Source of the DNA: Peribacillus simplex
GTDB lineage: Bacteria > Bacillota > Bacilli > Bacillales > DSM-1321
Assembly: GCF_030123325.1 (NCBI RefSeq)
Contig: NZ_CP126106.1
Location: forward strand, 3,624,001-3,688,000
DNA length: 64,000 nt
Reading direction: 5' to 3'
This document shows, one piece after another, positions 33,662 through 42,822 of this stretch. The position numbers and the translations under genes were made by a program. Under the pieces are notes generated by a model. That model saw only the letters and a program-made list of their open reading frames with translations, made no database searches and was not told the origin of the DNA. The stretch's first letter is position 1, and the number at the start of each line of letters is the position of its first letter.

Positions 33662-34447
33662 TTAATCATTATGTTCTTTCCTTGGTTTTTCCCTATCACC
33701 TTTATATTTTCTCCAGCCTACATAGGAAAGCGTCATGATAATGATTGAGCCTGTCGATATGATGACCCACCAAAGGGAAGGATCTGTGTCATCTTCCCCC
33801 ATTTCATCAAAAATGGTGCTTAGTTCGTTTTGCAGCGCATCCAGTTCCTTTTGACTTTCTCCATCACTGATTACCTCCGGCCGGTATTCGTTGATGTATT
33901 GGATCCTCGTGTCCAGTTGCTGCATCGTTTCTTTAGAAAGGTCGACTTTCAAGCTTGGATATATCATTTCATATTGTGATAGGAATAAGTTCAATTGGCT
34001 ATTGAATGTAATTGTGTCTTGATTGATCGCGGCGTTCTTTGTTTGCTGGAAAGAATTCATCATTTGATCCTCCATCTCTGTCCAAAGAGGCTGATGGGTA
34101 GACTTGACCGCATCAACAACAAGCCGGAACTTTGTAACAGAATTAACCTTTTCGGAATCTCCCTTGTTCATGTCCTTTATTGTCATCAACGCCTCATTAT
34201 GAGCTACAGTGATAATTCGAAGTTCGTCCATGTCAAGGATCTGCTCTTTCGCTGTCTCTTTTAAAAACCGGTCAGAAAAAAACGTCAGCATCTTTTCCGA
34301 ATCTCCATATCGCTTCAACTTGGTCATCTCCAAGGCTCTATCGGAAATGTCATCTAATTGCTCCAAACTTGAAGAGGATTCTGCATAGACAGGGAAATGT
34401 AAGACGACAAATAAAACAGCAATGGTTAATATGAATTTTTTCAACAT
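33662..34447 (-). CDS. ypjB: Sporulation-associated protein YpjB
   Basis: A 261-residue secreted or membrane-anchored protein: signal peptide (KKFILTIAVLFVVLHFPVYA), a helical extracytoplasmic part (about 25-225, many Gln/Glu/Lys), a C-terminal membrane helix (WWVIISTGSIIIMTLSYVGW) and a short charged cytoplasmic tail. Layout, length and position before ypjA match B. subtilis YpjB. Biochemical role unknown. Confidence 0.82.
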   Translation of the reverse strand: MLKKFILTIAVLFVVLHFPVYAESSSSLEQLDDISDRALEMTKLKRYGDSEKMLTFFSDRFLKETAKEQILDMDELRIITVAHNEALMTIKDMNKGDSEKVNSVTKFRLVVDAVKSTHQPLWTEMEDQMMNSFQQTKNAAINQDTITFNSQLNLFLSQYEMIYPSLKVDLSKETMQQLDTRIQYINEYRPEVISDGESQKELDALQNELSTIFDEMGEDDTDPSLWWVIISTGSIIIMTLSYVGWRKYKGDREKPRKEHND

Positions 34448-34520
34448 GCTACTCGTCCCTCCTCATATCTCTACTAAAACGATATGAAAGAAAAAACATG
34501 AGTAGACCTCGTTCAACATA

Positions 34521-34568
34521 AAAAAGTTAACCCTGCTTTTACAAAGTTGTATTTAGAGTTAACTTTTT
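34521..34568 (-). terminator. Terminator of ypjA
   Basis: An 11-bp stem AAAAAGTTAAC/GTTAACTTTTT (34521-34531 and 34558-34568) with a 26-nt loop and T6 on the minus strand. The right arm overlaps the ypjA stop codon. Confidence 0.75.
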
Positions 34569-35163
34569 AAGGGATGAAGGATAGGGTGATCCGCTTTTTT
34601 CTATATCCAAAGTACCAGCCGACGAAAATGGAAAGTATGCTGAGCCAAAAAGTGAAATAACCTATCGAATTCATATATACCAATAAATCACGGTATATGG
34701 GCATCATTTCAAAAACATAATCGATTATGTCATTATGTATGGTCCAAATCCCTGCCACTATCATATGCCAAGGTTTTATTCGATAAAATGGTGCATATAA
34801 TACACCTTGAATCGCCATCCCCAAATGGGAAGCCATTAACATATAACCTTCCCATGGCAATGAACCTGTTGTCACGAAGGTCATCAAATTCATTGCAACT
34901 GCCCATATGCCATATTTGAATAGTGTTATTATCGCCAATGCTTCCATAAGTCCGAAATTCCTTCTTAATAGGAACCCCACTAAAACAAATACAAAAAACA
35001 AGCTGGCAGTCGGGCTATCCGGTACAAATGCCAAAAAAATTGCCGGAGTGTTTTCCAATTGACTACCGTACCAATAATATCCATAGGCAGTTCCGAATAT
35101 ATTTATCAATAATAGCAAAGCGAGCATTTGCCGATTTGCAAGCCAACTGTAGATAACATTCAT
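34567..35163 (-). CDS. ypjA: Membrane protein YpjA (DUF1405)
   Basis: A 198-residue integral membrane protein with about six hydrophobic helices, starting MNVIYSWLANRQMLALLLLINIFG and containing YGYYWYGSQLENTP, the lipid-facing VPDSPTASLFFVFVLVGF and HPW-like KPWHMIVAGIWTIHNDIIDY. ATG at 35163 has GAGGG seven bases upstream. It lies next to the qcr operon as in B. subtilis. Function unknown. Confidence 0.87.
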   Translation of the reverse strand: MNVIYSWLANRQMLALLLLINIFGTAYGYYWYGSQLENTPAIFLAFVPDSPTASLFFVFVLVGFLLRRNFGLMEALAIITLFKYGIWAVAMNLMTFVTTGSLPWEGYMLMASHLGMAIQGVLYAPFYRIKPWHMIVAGIWTIHNDIIDYVFEMMPIYRDLLVYMNSIGYFTFWLSILSIFVGWYFGYRKKRITLSFIP

Positions 35164-35270
35164 TCTTTTACCCTCACTTACATTCTCATGTATACCCATT
35201 TTACAGGCCATCAGCCAGAAAACCAAGCATTCATTTCAATATCCTCTCATTAACGCTTCAATTTACCAAT

Positions 35271-35300
35271 AAAAAAGCCGACAACCGTGGTCGTCAGCTT
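35271..35300 (-). terminator. Terminator of the qcrABC operon
   Basis: Minus-strand stem AAGCTGACGAC/GTTGTCGGCTT (two G-U pairs, 4-nt loop) followed by T6, 38 bp beyond the qcrC stop. Confidence 0.85.
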
Positions 35301-35338
35301 CTTTGGCAGCATAAGAAGAAAATCTGTTGATGGCTATA

Positions 35339-36106
35339 TTATTTTGTCGATAAACCTGATACAAATTCAGCTAATGTTTTCAATTCTTCATCTGTACCTT
35401 TGAACATGCCAGCCGGCATGGCGCCCTGGCCTTTGACTGCGATCTTAGAGATTTCTTCTGGCTTTAAACCAGTGTCAATTAAGCTTGGCGCTCCTGCTCC
35501 ACCAGTTAACTCTGCTCCATGACAGCTGATACAGCCATTGGAATCCATCAATTTATACCCATCGCTCTCTTTATCAATGTCTGCACCTTCCACGATCGCT
35601 CCTTGCTTCTTGGAAGCTTCCCAATCGTGATGGGCTGCGGACTCCCATGTTAAATAGAAAACGCCGGCCATTGCCAATAACATGAAGCCTACAGCAAAAG
35701 GACGTTTCGCCGGGCTCCGCTCTGGACCACGGTCTAGAAAAGGTGCCAAGAGCAATGCCCCGAATGCCAAACCAGGTATTACCATGGACCCGATTGCATT
35801 ATAAGGACCTGAAGCATAAGTATACTTAAGTAATTGGTAAAGGAATAGGAAATACCAGTCCGGCAGCGGAATATACCCTGTATCTGTAGGATCTGCTATC
35901 CTCTCCAATGGTGACGGATGTGCGATTGTCAAGCAAAGATAACCTACAAGAAATACAGCTCCTACCATCCATTCTTTTAAAAGGAAATTAGGCCAAAATG
36001 CTTCAGTTTTCCCAGGATATTCTGAATAATCTTTCGGAATATTCGGTTTACGGTCCGCGGAGATACGCGAGTCACCTACGAATTTCATACCTTTCCCACG
36101 ATGCAT
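35339..36106 (-). CDS. qcrC: Menaquinol:cytochrome c reductase cytochrome b/c subunit
   Basis: A 255-residue subunit IV fused to cytochrome c. The N-terminal part carries three membrane helices with HPSPLERIADPTDTGYIPLPDWYFLFLYQLLKY (quinol-site PEWY-like PDWY), and the C-terminal part has one haem-binding CxxCH (SNGCISCHGAEL) and the axial Met near GAMPAGMF. ATG 36106 (MHRGKGMKF) follows GGAGGGG. Third gene of qcrABC; acts in the plasma membrane. Confidence 0.95.
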   Translation of the reverse strand: MHRGKGMKFVGDSRISADRKPNIPKDYSEYPGKTEAFWPNFLLKEWMVGAVFLVGYLCLTIAHPSPLERIADPTDTGYIPLPDWYFLFLYQLLKYTYASGPYNAIGSMVIPGLAFGALLLAPFLDRGPERSPAKRPFAVGFMLLAMAGVFYLTWESAAHHDWEASKKQGAIVEGADIDKESDGYKLMDSNGCISCHGAELTGGAGAPSLIDTGLKPEEISKIAVKGQGAMPAGMFKGTDEELKTLAEFVSGLSTK

Positions 36107-36162
36107 TGAACAATTCCCCTCCTTCATGAAAAGGTTTTTTTGGTTTTTGGTTCACCATTCTT

Positions 36163-36837
36163 TTATAGCGGGCCTGAAATACCTTGTTTTCGGATCATCA
36201 GGAAATGAGCCGCTAGTAAAGCAAATAATGCCGCTGGCAGGAAGAATACATGAATTGCAAAGAATCGTGTCAATGTCTGTGCCCCAACGATGGTTGGATC
36301 TCCTGCTATCAATGTCTTGAGTGCCGGTCCCATCAATGGTACCGATTCGACAATAGTCAAAGTAACTTTCGTTGCGAATAGCGCTTTCATATCCCATGGC
36401 AATAAATAACCAGTCAAGCCTAATGCCAGCATGATGAAGAAAATCAATACGCCGACCATCCAGTTCAATTCACGCGGTTTTTTGTAAGCTCCCTGGAAGA
36501 AGACACGAAGAGTATGTAAAAACATCATAACGATAACTAGACTTGCTCCCCAGTGATGCATACCACGGACGATTTGACCGAAGGCAACTTCATTTTGCAA
36601 ATAATAAACAGATTCCCAAGCGTTTTTAATGTCCGGGACATAGTACATCGTCAAGAACATGCCTGACAATATTTGGATGACCGTAATAAAGAAAGTTAAC
36701 CCACCAAAACAATATACGAATGCAGAAAAATGATGTGCGGGGTTAACATGTTCAGGAACCTCATGGTCAGCAATATCCCGCCATAATGGCGTAATATCTA
36801 AACGCTCGTCCACCCAGTCATATAACTTTGTTAGCAA
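36163..36837 (-). CDS. qcrB: Menaquinol:cytochrome c reductase cytochrome b subunit
   Basis: A 224-residue b6-type cytochrome b with four membrane helices. Haem-ligating histidines are in RGMHHWGASLVIVMMFLHTLRVFF and in FFAIHVFFLPAALFALLAAHF; LGLTGYLLPWDMKALFATK is typical. It starts 3 bp after qcrA and precedes qcrC. Confidence 0.95.
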   Translation of the reverse strand: MLTKLYDWVDERLDITPLWRDIADHEVPEHVNPAHHFSAFVYCFGGLTFFITVIQILSGMFLTMYYVPDIKNAWESVYYLQNEVAFGQIVRGMHHWGASLVIVMMFLHTLRVFFQGAYKKPRELNWMVGVLIFFIMLALGLTGYLLPWDMKALFATKVTLTIVESVPLMGPALKTLIAGDPTIVGAQTLTRFFAIHVFFLPAALFALLAAHFLMIRKQGISGPL

Positions 36838-36840
36838 TGT

Positions 36841-37347
36841 TTACGCCTCCCCATGCGGTTTTAGTTGACCCAAATAAAGTATTCCATCTTTTTCTTTCGT
36901 GTCAAAGACATCCAATGGTGAAACCGGCGGTGTCCCTTTCACATTCATCCCATCTTTCGTATACCTGCCATAATGGCAAGGACAGAAAAATTGATTCGGA
37001 TTAGTCTTATCCGTATTCCAACCTACCGTACAGCCTAAATGTTTACAGATTGGAGATAAGGCAACGATCTTACCATCATCCGTTTTGTAAACCCATGCTG
37101 TATTTGTTTCTTCAGACTCATACCACCCATCGACCTGTTTAAAACTAAAGTCGACACGGGTTGGTTCGGTAGTCAGTTCACCCACCTTCTGTTTAGTTGC
37201 AACGTAATCCCCGCCTTTATCAGCTGATAATACAGGATCAATTGCAAACCTAACCATAGGCATCAACATACCGGCCGCCATAAATCCACCAACGCCAGTA
37301 AGTGTGTAATTAAGGAATTGACGTCGTGAAACATTATGCTTGCTCAT
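36841..37347 (-). CDS. qcrA: Rieske iron-sulphur subunit of menaquinol:cytochrome c reductase
   Basis: A 168-residue Rieske protein. An N-terminal twin-arginine-like SRRQFLNYTLTGVGGFMAAG anchor precedes the soluble domain with cluster motifs CKHLGC and CPCHYG (Cys and His ligands). AGAGGGGGGG lies before the ATG. First gene of the qcr operon. Confidence 0.95.
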   Translation of the reverse strand: MSKHNVSRRQFLNYTLTGVGGFMAAGMLMPMVRFAIDPVLSADKGGDYVATKQKVGELTTEPTRVDFSFKQVDGWYESEETNTAWVYKTDDGKIVALSPICKHLGCTVGWNTDKTNPNQFFCPCHYGRYTKDGMNVKGTPPVSPLDVFDTKEKDGILYLGQLKPHGEA

Positions 37348-37507
37348 GCGTTTTCCCCCCCTCTATTACTATACTGAGAGCCCAAAGGACCAATAAATAG
37401 CGACACTATAAAACTAGGACATTTCCATGATATCTCAATAATTTACCAAGGTCAATATTTGTAAAACCCAAAAGGTGGCAACAATGTGTCAAATAATGCG
37501 AAAAATC

Positions 37508-37969
37508 CTACTTTTTTTCATTTTTCCAATTATAAGAGAAAATATCAAGGATTTGGATAACTTGCTGGTTAATCATTTCCCTTGCTTGTTCAATTTCAAG
37601 CCCCTCCAGGGGGATGGCAGGAATCCATACTAAATTATTTTCTAATTCCCGCTCTTCCTTTTTCCACTCAAAATCAGATGTAAGAAAAAAAACATGCTCG
37701 AAATCATTTTTTTTCACTTCATTGGCCCAACGCTTTAACCGCTCAACCTTATCCATTTCATCACTTAAATAATGAAATGTTGGCAATAAAAGAATTCTTC
37801 CTTTCATCTGCTTTTCAATTTCCAAGCTTAAGATGGTAAGAAATTCATTCATTGAACCCGATTGCTTCATTTGCCCTTTAAAAGATAAGGGAACCAAAGG
37901 AATCAAAACGGTATCCACATACTCTTTTGACTGCATATACATGTCAAGATCTTTTGCTGTCCACTTCAT
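37508..37969 (-). CDS. ypiF: DUF2487 protein YpiF
   Basis: A 153-residue soluble protein (MKWTAKDLDMYMQSKEYVDT onward) with the conserved segment GRILLLPTFHYLSDE. The ATG at 37969 fits the MKW start of the B. subtilis homologue, but an in-frame GTG at 37981 lies nearer a GGGAG and cannot be excluded. Located between ypiB and qcrA, as in B. subtilis. Function unknown; a link with the bc complex is only positional. Confidence 0.85.
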   Translation of the reverse strand: MKWTAKDLDMYMQSKEYVDTVLIPLVPLSFKGQMKQSGSMNEFLTILSLEIEKQMKGRILLLPTFHYLSDEMDKVERLKRWANEVKKNDFEHVFFLTSDFEWKKEERELENNLVWIPAIPLEGLEIEQAREMINQQVIQILDIFSYNWKNEKK

Positions 37970-38089
37970 GTTTTTCTTCACTCCCGATTTTTTGAATCAA
38001 CTCCTTTTCATTTTACCATTATTTTTATAACATCTTTACCATATACCCATAGTCTTTACAAAAATGTGGATTTTATCAAGGTTTTATAA

Positions 38090-38122
38090 AAAATAAAAAC
38101 CTTTCCTGATTACGGAAAGGTT
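38090..38122 (-). terminator. Terminator of ypiA-ypiB
   Basis: A 9-bp stem AACCTTTCC/GGAAAGGTT (38098-38106, 38114-38122) followed on the minus strand by TTTTATTTTTT. Confidence 0.85.
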
Positions 38123-38130
38123 AATTTATT

Positions 38131-38682
38131 TTATCCAAGTACTTTTAATTGGTTCAATTGTTCTGTTAAGTTCTTAAATGCTTGTTCATCATGCTTATCA
38201 AGTGCTTCATCGATTTCCTTAAGCAGACGGTCCCTTTGAAAATACAACATGCTTCTTTCTAAAAATTGTTCAGCCAGCAGCTGATCTTTTTCATTCGATG
38301 CAGTTGATTTCGGCATGAAGGGATTGTGCTCGAGTACCGCTGCATATTGATAGGAAGAGTAAGACGATTTAAAATTGAGCTGAATATAAATGTCTTCATC
38401 CCGATTTAAACGGATATCATGAAAAGATTTCTCTGCATCGGTAGTCATGATATTGGACTTATAGAACCTGAAAGGGACCTCATCCACACAATGTGTCGAC
38501 ATGATCAGTCCACGTGGGCAATATTGTGCATTTTCCACAAAATGAACCTTTTTCATTAGTTGATCATGACTCATTAAGTAATTCAATATCCATACGCATT
38601 CTCTTCGTTTCAATTGGTAATGATTTAAAAACCACCGAATAAAATCCTTCTTCTCATTCACAGAAACAGGGGCAGCCACCAT
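38131..38682 (-). CDS. ypiB: UPF0302 protein YpiB
   Basis: A 183-residue soluble protein with the UPF0302/ReoM-like N-terminal domain (EKKDFIRWFLNHYQLKRREC, YPRGL-like YCPRGLIMSTHC) and a C-terminal IDEAL domain (about 155-180, LLKEIDEALDKHDEQAFKNL). GGAGGG precedes the ATG. It is 41 bp after ypiA. Function unknown; IDEAL domains mediate protein contacts in Firmicutes. Confidence 0.88.
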   Translation of the reverse strand: MVAAPVSVNEKKDFIRWFLNHYQLKRRECVWILNYLMSHDQLMKKVHFVENAQYCPRGLIMSTHCVDEVPFRFYKSNIMTTDAEKSFHDIRLNRDEDIYIQLNFKSSYSSYQYAAVLEHNPFMPKSTASNEKDQLLAEQFLERSMLYFQRDRLLKEIDEALDKHDEQAFKNLTEQLNQLKVLG

Positions 38683-38723
38683 GAATTCCCTCCTCTGTCT
38701 TGATTTAGTTTTGTTTCACTTAT

Positions 38724-39995
38724 CTACATTTCATCCGAGCTTTCACCTAGCCGCTCCAAAACCATTGCATACTCATCATTCGCCGGGTTCATCTCAAGCA
38801 GCTTATTAAATACTTCTCTAGATGTGGCTCTGTCTCCTTCTTCAATTAAAAAGAAACCATAATCTTCAAGGAAATCTTGATTGTTCTTGAATGAATTATA
38901 TGCTTTATGATAGCTGGTTAATGACTCTTTAAATTGTTCGGTTTGCTGATAAGATACAGCAGCTATCCATTCAAACTGCGGATCATCCTCTCCATATCGC
39001 CTTACTTCACCAATACACTCCAATACATCTTCATACCTTTCGTGGTGCATATACAATTTCAATAGGGTGAGTGCAGCTTCCAGGTATCCCGGATCAATGG
39101 CAAGTGCTTCTTTAAATAGATTTTCCGCCTCTTCATCAAGGCCGCTTTTCAAGGCTATTTTTCCACCGAAGAAGTAAAGTTCCTTATTGAATTCATCAGC
39201 CTTGATTCCTTCTTTGACCGTTTTCAAGGCATTTTCCAGATCTTCAAGATGTTCATAACTTTTTGCCAGGTACAAATATAGAGAATGGTATTCATGATCT
39301 AATTCTTTCAGTTCAATAAACTTTCGTACGGCTGTCTCATAAAGACCTGCCTGAAAAGCTGTAAATGCATATTCAAATAGGGTATTGATTTCAAGTCCAT
39401 CCTGTAAGGCCTTTTCAAAGTGCGGTAGGGCCTCCTCGAACTTCCCTGAACTGCTTAATGCTTCGGCAAGCCTCTGATTGACATTAACACCAGCGATTTC
39501 TTGTTCCTGTTCCAAAACCTTTATGTAATTTGCAATGGCTTCCTGATCCCTTCCTTGATGAAAGAACAGTTCAGCTAGTGCAAAATCAATGATGATCTCA
39601 TCTGGAAGCATTTCCTTGGCTTGCTGTAATTTCCGTTCGCTGACCTCATCCATCCCTTGTAATTGATAAAGGTCCGCTTCCAAAAGCAAAGCACTTGGAT
39701 ATACTTCATCATCTGCACTTACTTTTTCAAGCATCAGCATCGCTTCATCTTCCTGGTCCATGTCAATAAGGATTTCCGCCAACGAAACAATCAATTCTCC
39801 TTCATTGGGATAGAGTTGCAGAAGATGTTCAAAAAGATCCTTTGCCTCCTCCGCAAAACCAAGCTGGAGCATTTCTTCGGCCAGCAACAATATGTCCTCT
39901 GCTGACTCTGATGTTTTAATTCGATTTATATGTTTAAGAGCTTCTGTTAATTCCCCTTTTTTTAAATGCTGTATAACTTGTTCCACTGTGTTCAT
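38724..39995 (-). CDS. ypiA: Tetratricopeptide-repeat protein YpiA
   Basis: A 423-residue acidic protein composed of about ten TPR units, for example GFAEEAKDLFEHLLQLYPNE, GRDQEAIANYIKVLEQEQE, GKFEEALPHFEKALQDG, GLDEEAENLFKEALAIDPG. No signal peptide or membrane helix, so a cytoplasmic scaffold. GGAAGG lies before the ATG. Between aroA and ypiB, as in B. subtilis. Partner proteins unknown. Confidence 0.9.
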   Translation of the reverse strand: MNTVEQVIQHLKKGELTEALKHINRIKTSESAEDILLLAEEMLQLGFAEEAKDLFEHLLQLYPNEGELIVSLAEILIDMDQEDEAMLMLEKVSADDEVYPSALLLEADLYQLQGMDEVSERKLQQAKEMLPDEIIIDFALAELFFHQGRDQEAIANYIKVLEQEQEIAGVNVNQRLAEALSSSGKFEEALPHFEKALQDGLEINTLFEYAFTAFQAGLYETAVRKFIELKELDHEYHSLYLYLAKSYEHLEDLENALKTVKEGIKADEFNKELYFFGGKIALKSGLDEEAENLFKEALAIDPGYLEAALTLLKLYMHHERYEDVLECIGEVRRYGEDDPQFEWIAAVSYQQTEQFKESLTSYHKAYNSFKNNQDFLEDYGFFLIEEGDRATSREVFNKLLEMNPANDEYAMVLERLGESSDEM

Positions 39996-40316
39996 TGTTG
40001 AATCCTTCCTTTTGCATGATAGACTTGGTCCCTAGTCATACACACTCACGCCATAATGTAACATATTCTTCCATTAAGAACAAAATACCATGTAATCGCG
40101 AGATGCATAGTAAACAGTATTCATTAGTTTACCATACTGTAGCCCTGTATTCCATTGATGAAGTCCCCTCCCATTCTCATTAAAAAAAGGTTACTAGTTA
40201 ATTCTCCACGCTACGGTAAATCTCCTTTTTGATCATGGACCCCTTTTTCATTATTTTCTTGACCATACAGTTACAAAAAGCCCGAATGTTAGCGCTTTCA
40301 ACACTTTTGAGCATTT
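39996..40316. other. Intergenic region ypiA-aroA, no gene seen
   Basis: No credible reading frame. It holds a loose inverted repeat GTAAAC/GTTTAC (about 40109-40132) and presumably the ypiA-ypiB promoter on the minus strand. No known leader RNA was recognised. Confidence 0.4.
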
Positions 40317-40358
40317 AAAAAAAGTTTACAGACCAAATAAGGTATGTAAACTTTTTTT
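40317..40358 (-). terminator. Terminator of the aro/his/tyr operon
   Basis: A 14-bp perfect stem AAAAAAAGTTTACA/TGTAAACTTTTTTT with a 14-nt loop, directly after the aroA stop. Confidence 0.9.
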
Positions 40359-40362
40359 ATAT

Positions 40363-41649
40363 TTACTTTATCAATTGACTCAAATGACCAAAAAATTGTG
40401 GATATGATACATCTATGGCATCAGGGTCAGCAAGTTCCACTTCCCCATCCGTTATCAAAGCAGCTACAGCAAGCATCATCCCGATACGATGATCTCCATG
40501 GCTTGTAACCATGCCGCCATTAAGGGCTTTACGTCCTTTGATGATCAATCCGTCTGCTGTCGGGGTTATATCTGCCCCAAGGATGGAGAGCTCATTTGCA
40601 ACAGTATCAATTCGATTCGTCTCTTTCACTTTAAGTTCCGCTGCATCCTTGATTGTCGTTATCCCTTCAGCCTGTGTTGCCAGAAGTGCAATTACCGGTA
40701 TTTCATCGATGAGCCGGGGAATTAGATCACCGCTGATGGTCGTCCCTTTTAGTCTGGAGCTTCTGACAGTGATGTCTCCTGCAGGTTCACCCTCGCTCGT
40801 CTTCTTCTCTATCGTAATATCAGCCCCCATCGATTTCATGACTTCGATGATTCCAGTCCTTGTCGGATTAAGGCCCACATTCTTTAACACCACTTCACTA
40901 TTTTCCGTAATCGCTGCAGCCACCATGAAGAAAGCCGCCGAAGAAATATCACCTGGCACATGGATGGCGGTCCCTTTGAAGACTTGGTTTCCGCTTACTT
41001 TAATCATTTGACCGTCCTTTTCGATTTTCCCGCCAAACTCTTGGATCATTCGTTCTGTATGATCACGGGTCTCTTCCGGTTCGATAATGATCGTTTCACC
41101 CTCTGCCTGCAAACCGGCCAAGATTATCGCTGATTTTACCTGCGCGCTTGCTACAGGCAATTCATAGCGAAACCCTTTTAATTTGCCACCTCTTATGAAG
41201 AGCGGAGTGTATTCGGCTCCTTTTCGGCCATCAATGACTGCGCCCATCAGACGAAGAGGGTTGACTACCCGGGTCATTGGACGTTTGGCTATCGATTCAT
41301 CACCTGCCAAAACGGCCGAAAATTGCTGCCCTGCCAAAATGCCCATCATTAACCTGATCGTCGTACCAGAATTTCCGACATCCAGCACAGCCTCAGGTTC
41401 CTTTAATCCATTAAAACCTTTGCCTTCAATTTTGACGTGCTGGCCATCTTGTTCAATATGGACTCCAAGCTGCTTAAAACAGGAAATCGTACTTAAACAG
41501 TCGGCTCCTGGAAGAAAATTAGTGACTGTCGTTTCCCCTTCGGCAAGTGCTCCGAACATTATCGAACGGTGTGAGATCGACTTATCTCCAGGTATGGCAA
41601 TCGAACCACGTAATGTTTGGATGTTCGTTTGTAATTTTTTTGTATTCAT
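40363..41649 (-). CDS. aroA: 3-phosphoshikimate 1-carboxyvinyltransferase (EPSP synthase)
   Basis: A 428-residue enzyme adding enolpyruvate to shikimate 3-phosphate. It has SIAIPGDKSISHRSIMFGALAEG, LDVGNSGTTIRLMMGIL, and KVKETNRIDTVANEL; the NAGTA-type loop reads GNSGT, as in class II glyphosate-insensitive Bacillus enzymes (inference). ATG 41649 follows AAGGA; called aroE in B. subtilis. Last gene of the aroC-aroB-aroH-hisC-tyrA-aroA run. Confidence 0.95.
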   Translation of the reverse strand: MNTKKLQTNIQTLRGSIAIPGDKSISHRSIMFGALAEGETTVTNFLPGADCLSTISCFKQLGVHIEQDGQHVKIEGKGFNGLKEPEAVLDVGNSGTTIRLMMGILAGQQFSAVLAGDESIAKRPMTRVVNPLRLMGAVIDGRKGAEYTPLFIRGGKLKGFRYELPVASAQVKSAIILAGLQAEGETIIIEPEETRDHTERMIQEFGGKIEKDGQMIKVSGNQVFKGTAIHVPGDISSAAFFMVAAAITENSEVVLKNVGLNPTRTGIIEVMKSMGADITIEKKTSEGEPAGDITVRSSRLKGTTISGDLIPRLIDEIPVIALLATQAEGITTIKDAAELKVKETNRIDTVANELSILGADITPTADGLIIKGRKALNGGMVTSHGDHRIGMMLAVAALITDGEVELADPDAIDVSYPQFFGHLSQLIK

Positions 41650-41671
41650 AAAACCATCCTTCCTATCAATA

Positions 41672-42775
41672 TTATGCCAGGATCGTTTCATAATCTGTAT
41701 GTCTAGAAATACACTCCGCAGCTTTTATGCGATCAACATCCGTTTGGAAGCTGATGACCAGCACACCGTATATCTCTTCCCTGGTTTCAATGATCCTAAT
41801 GTTTGTAATGCTGATACCTTCTTGAGCCAAATATCCGGTAATCTCAGAAATTATTCCGGCATAATCCGGTATATCGATATATAAATCATAAAACGCTGGT
41901 ATGGCGCCTTTTGCATGCGTTGGCAAATCATCCCTGAAAATCTTGGCATCGGTAAAGAACCGAAGAATTTCTTCACTATCTTCATTCGCAACCAGACCTT
42001 TTATATGCTCCATTTCATTCAGCCAATCATTCATTAATTCAAGTAGCACATCCCGATTATGTAACAAAATGTCACGCCACATTTCCGGACTGCTTGAAGC
42101 AATTCTTGTAATATCTCGGAATCCGCCTGCTGCAAGCCTTGAAATCAACTTGTTTTCCTTACTGTAATTTTCTGCCTGCTTAACGAGCCCCGATGCGACA
42201 ATATGCGGAAAATGACTAATGACCCCAGTCAGCTTATCATGCATGGCCGGACTCACAACCAGAAAGTTAGCTCTTGTCCCTTGCAGCCACCCTTTCAGCT
42301 GCTCAACTTTTTCTTCCTGGATCGAATCTCCGGGAGTAAGCAAATAAAATGCATGTTCGAATAAATGCAATTTGGCTGCCGCAGCACCGCTTTTATGGGA
42401 ACCGGCCATAGGGTGCCCCCCGATGAAGGCCACCCCTTTATCTATCAATGGTTTTGCTGCCTTAACGACTGTATCCTTCGTACTTCCTGCATCCGAAATG
42501 AGGACATCACTTTTTAAATCCATATCGGCCAATTGAGCTAAAATCTTCACGGTTTCATTGACAGGCACAGCAAGCAGAATCAAATCAGCATCACGTGCTC
42601 CCGCTTCCAAAGATGATACAGAATCATCAATGATCCCCAATAGCATCGATAGTTGAATATTCTTTTCACTTAGGTCCGTACCAACAATCACGGCTTCAGG
42701 ATGTGCATGGCGTACAGCCATGGCCAGTGATCCGCCAATTAGACCTAGACCTATTACAAAAACCTTACCCTTCAC
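41672..42775 (-). CDS. tyrA: Prephenate dehydrogenase with ACT domain
   Basis: A 367-residue NAD-dependent enzyme producing 4-hydroxyphenylpyruvate for tyrosine. It has the Rossmann motif VIGLGLIGGSLAMAV, GGHPMAGSHKSGAAAA and the GFRDITRIASSSPEMW helix. A C-terminal ACT domain (about 295-365, AGIISEITGYLAQEGISITNI) probably mediates feedback inhibition. GTG start at 42775 with GGGGGAG before it. Confidence 0.95.
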   Translation of the reverse strand: MKGKVFVIGLGLIGGSLAMAVRHAHPEAVIVGTDLSEKNIQLSMLLGIIDDSVSSLEAGARDADLILLAVPVNETVKILAQLADMDLKSDVLISDAGSTKDTVVKAAKPLIDKGVAFIGGHPMAGSHKSGAAAAKLHLFEHAFYLLTPGDSIQEEKVEQLKGWLQGTRANFLVVSPAMHDKLTGVISHFPHIVASGLVKQAENYSKENKLISRLAAGGFRDITRIASSSPEMWRDILLHNRDVLLELMNDWLNEMEHIKGLVANEDSEEILRFFTDAKIFRDDLPTHAKGAIPAFYDLYIDIPDYAGIISEITGYLAQEGISITNIRIIETREEIYGVLVISFQTDVDRIKAAECISRHTDYETILA

Positions 42776-42822
42776 TCTTCTCTCCCCCGCATCTTTTATG
42801 CTCCTCTAGGTTTGATGAAACG

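Noticed and set aside
41183..41884. 233-codon plus-strand open frame
   Set aside because: Antisense to aroA and tyrA; no ribosome site or recognisable domain.
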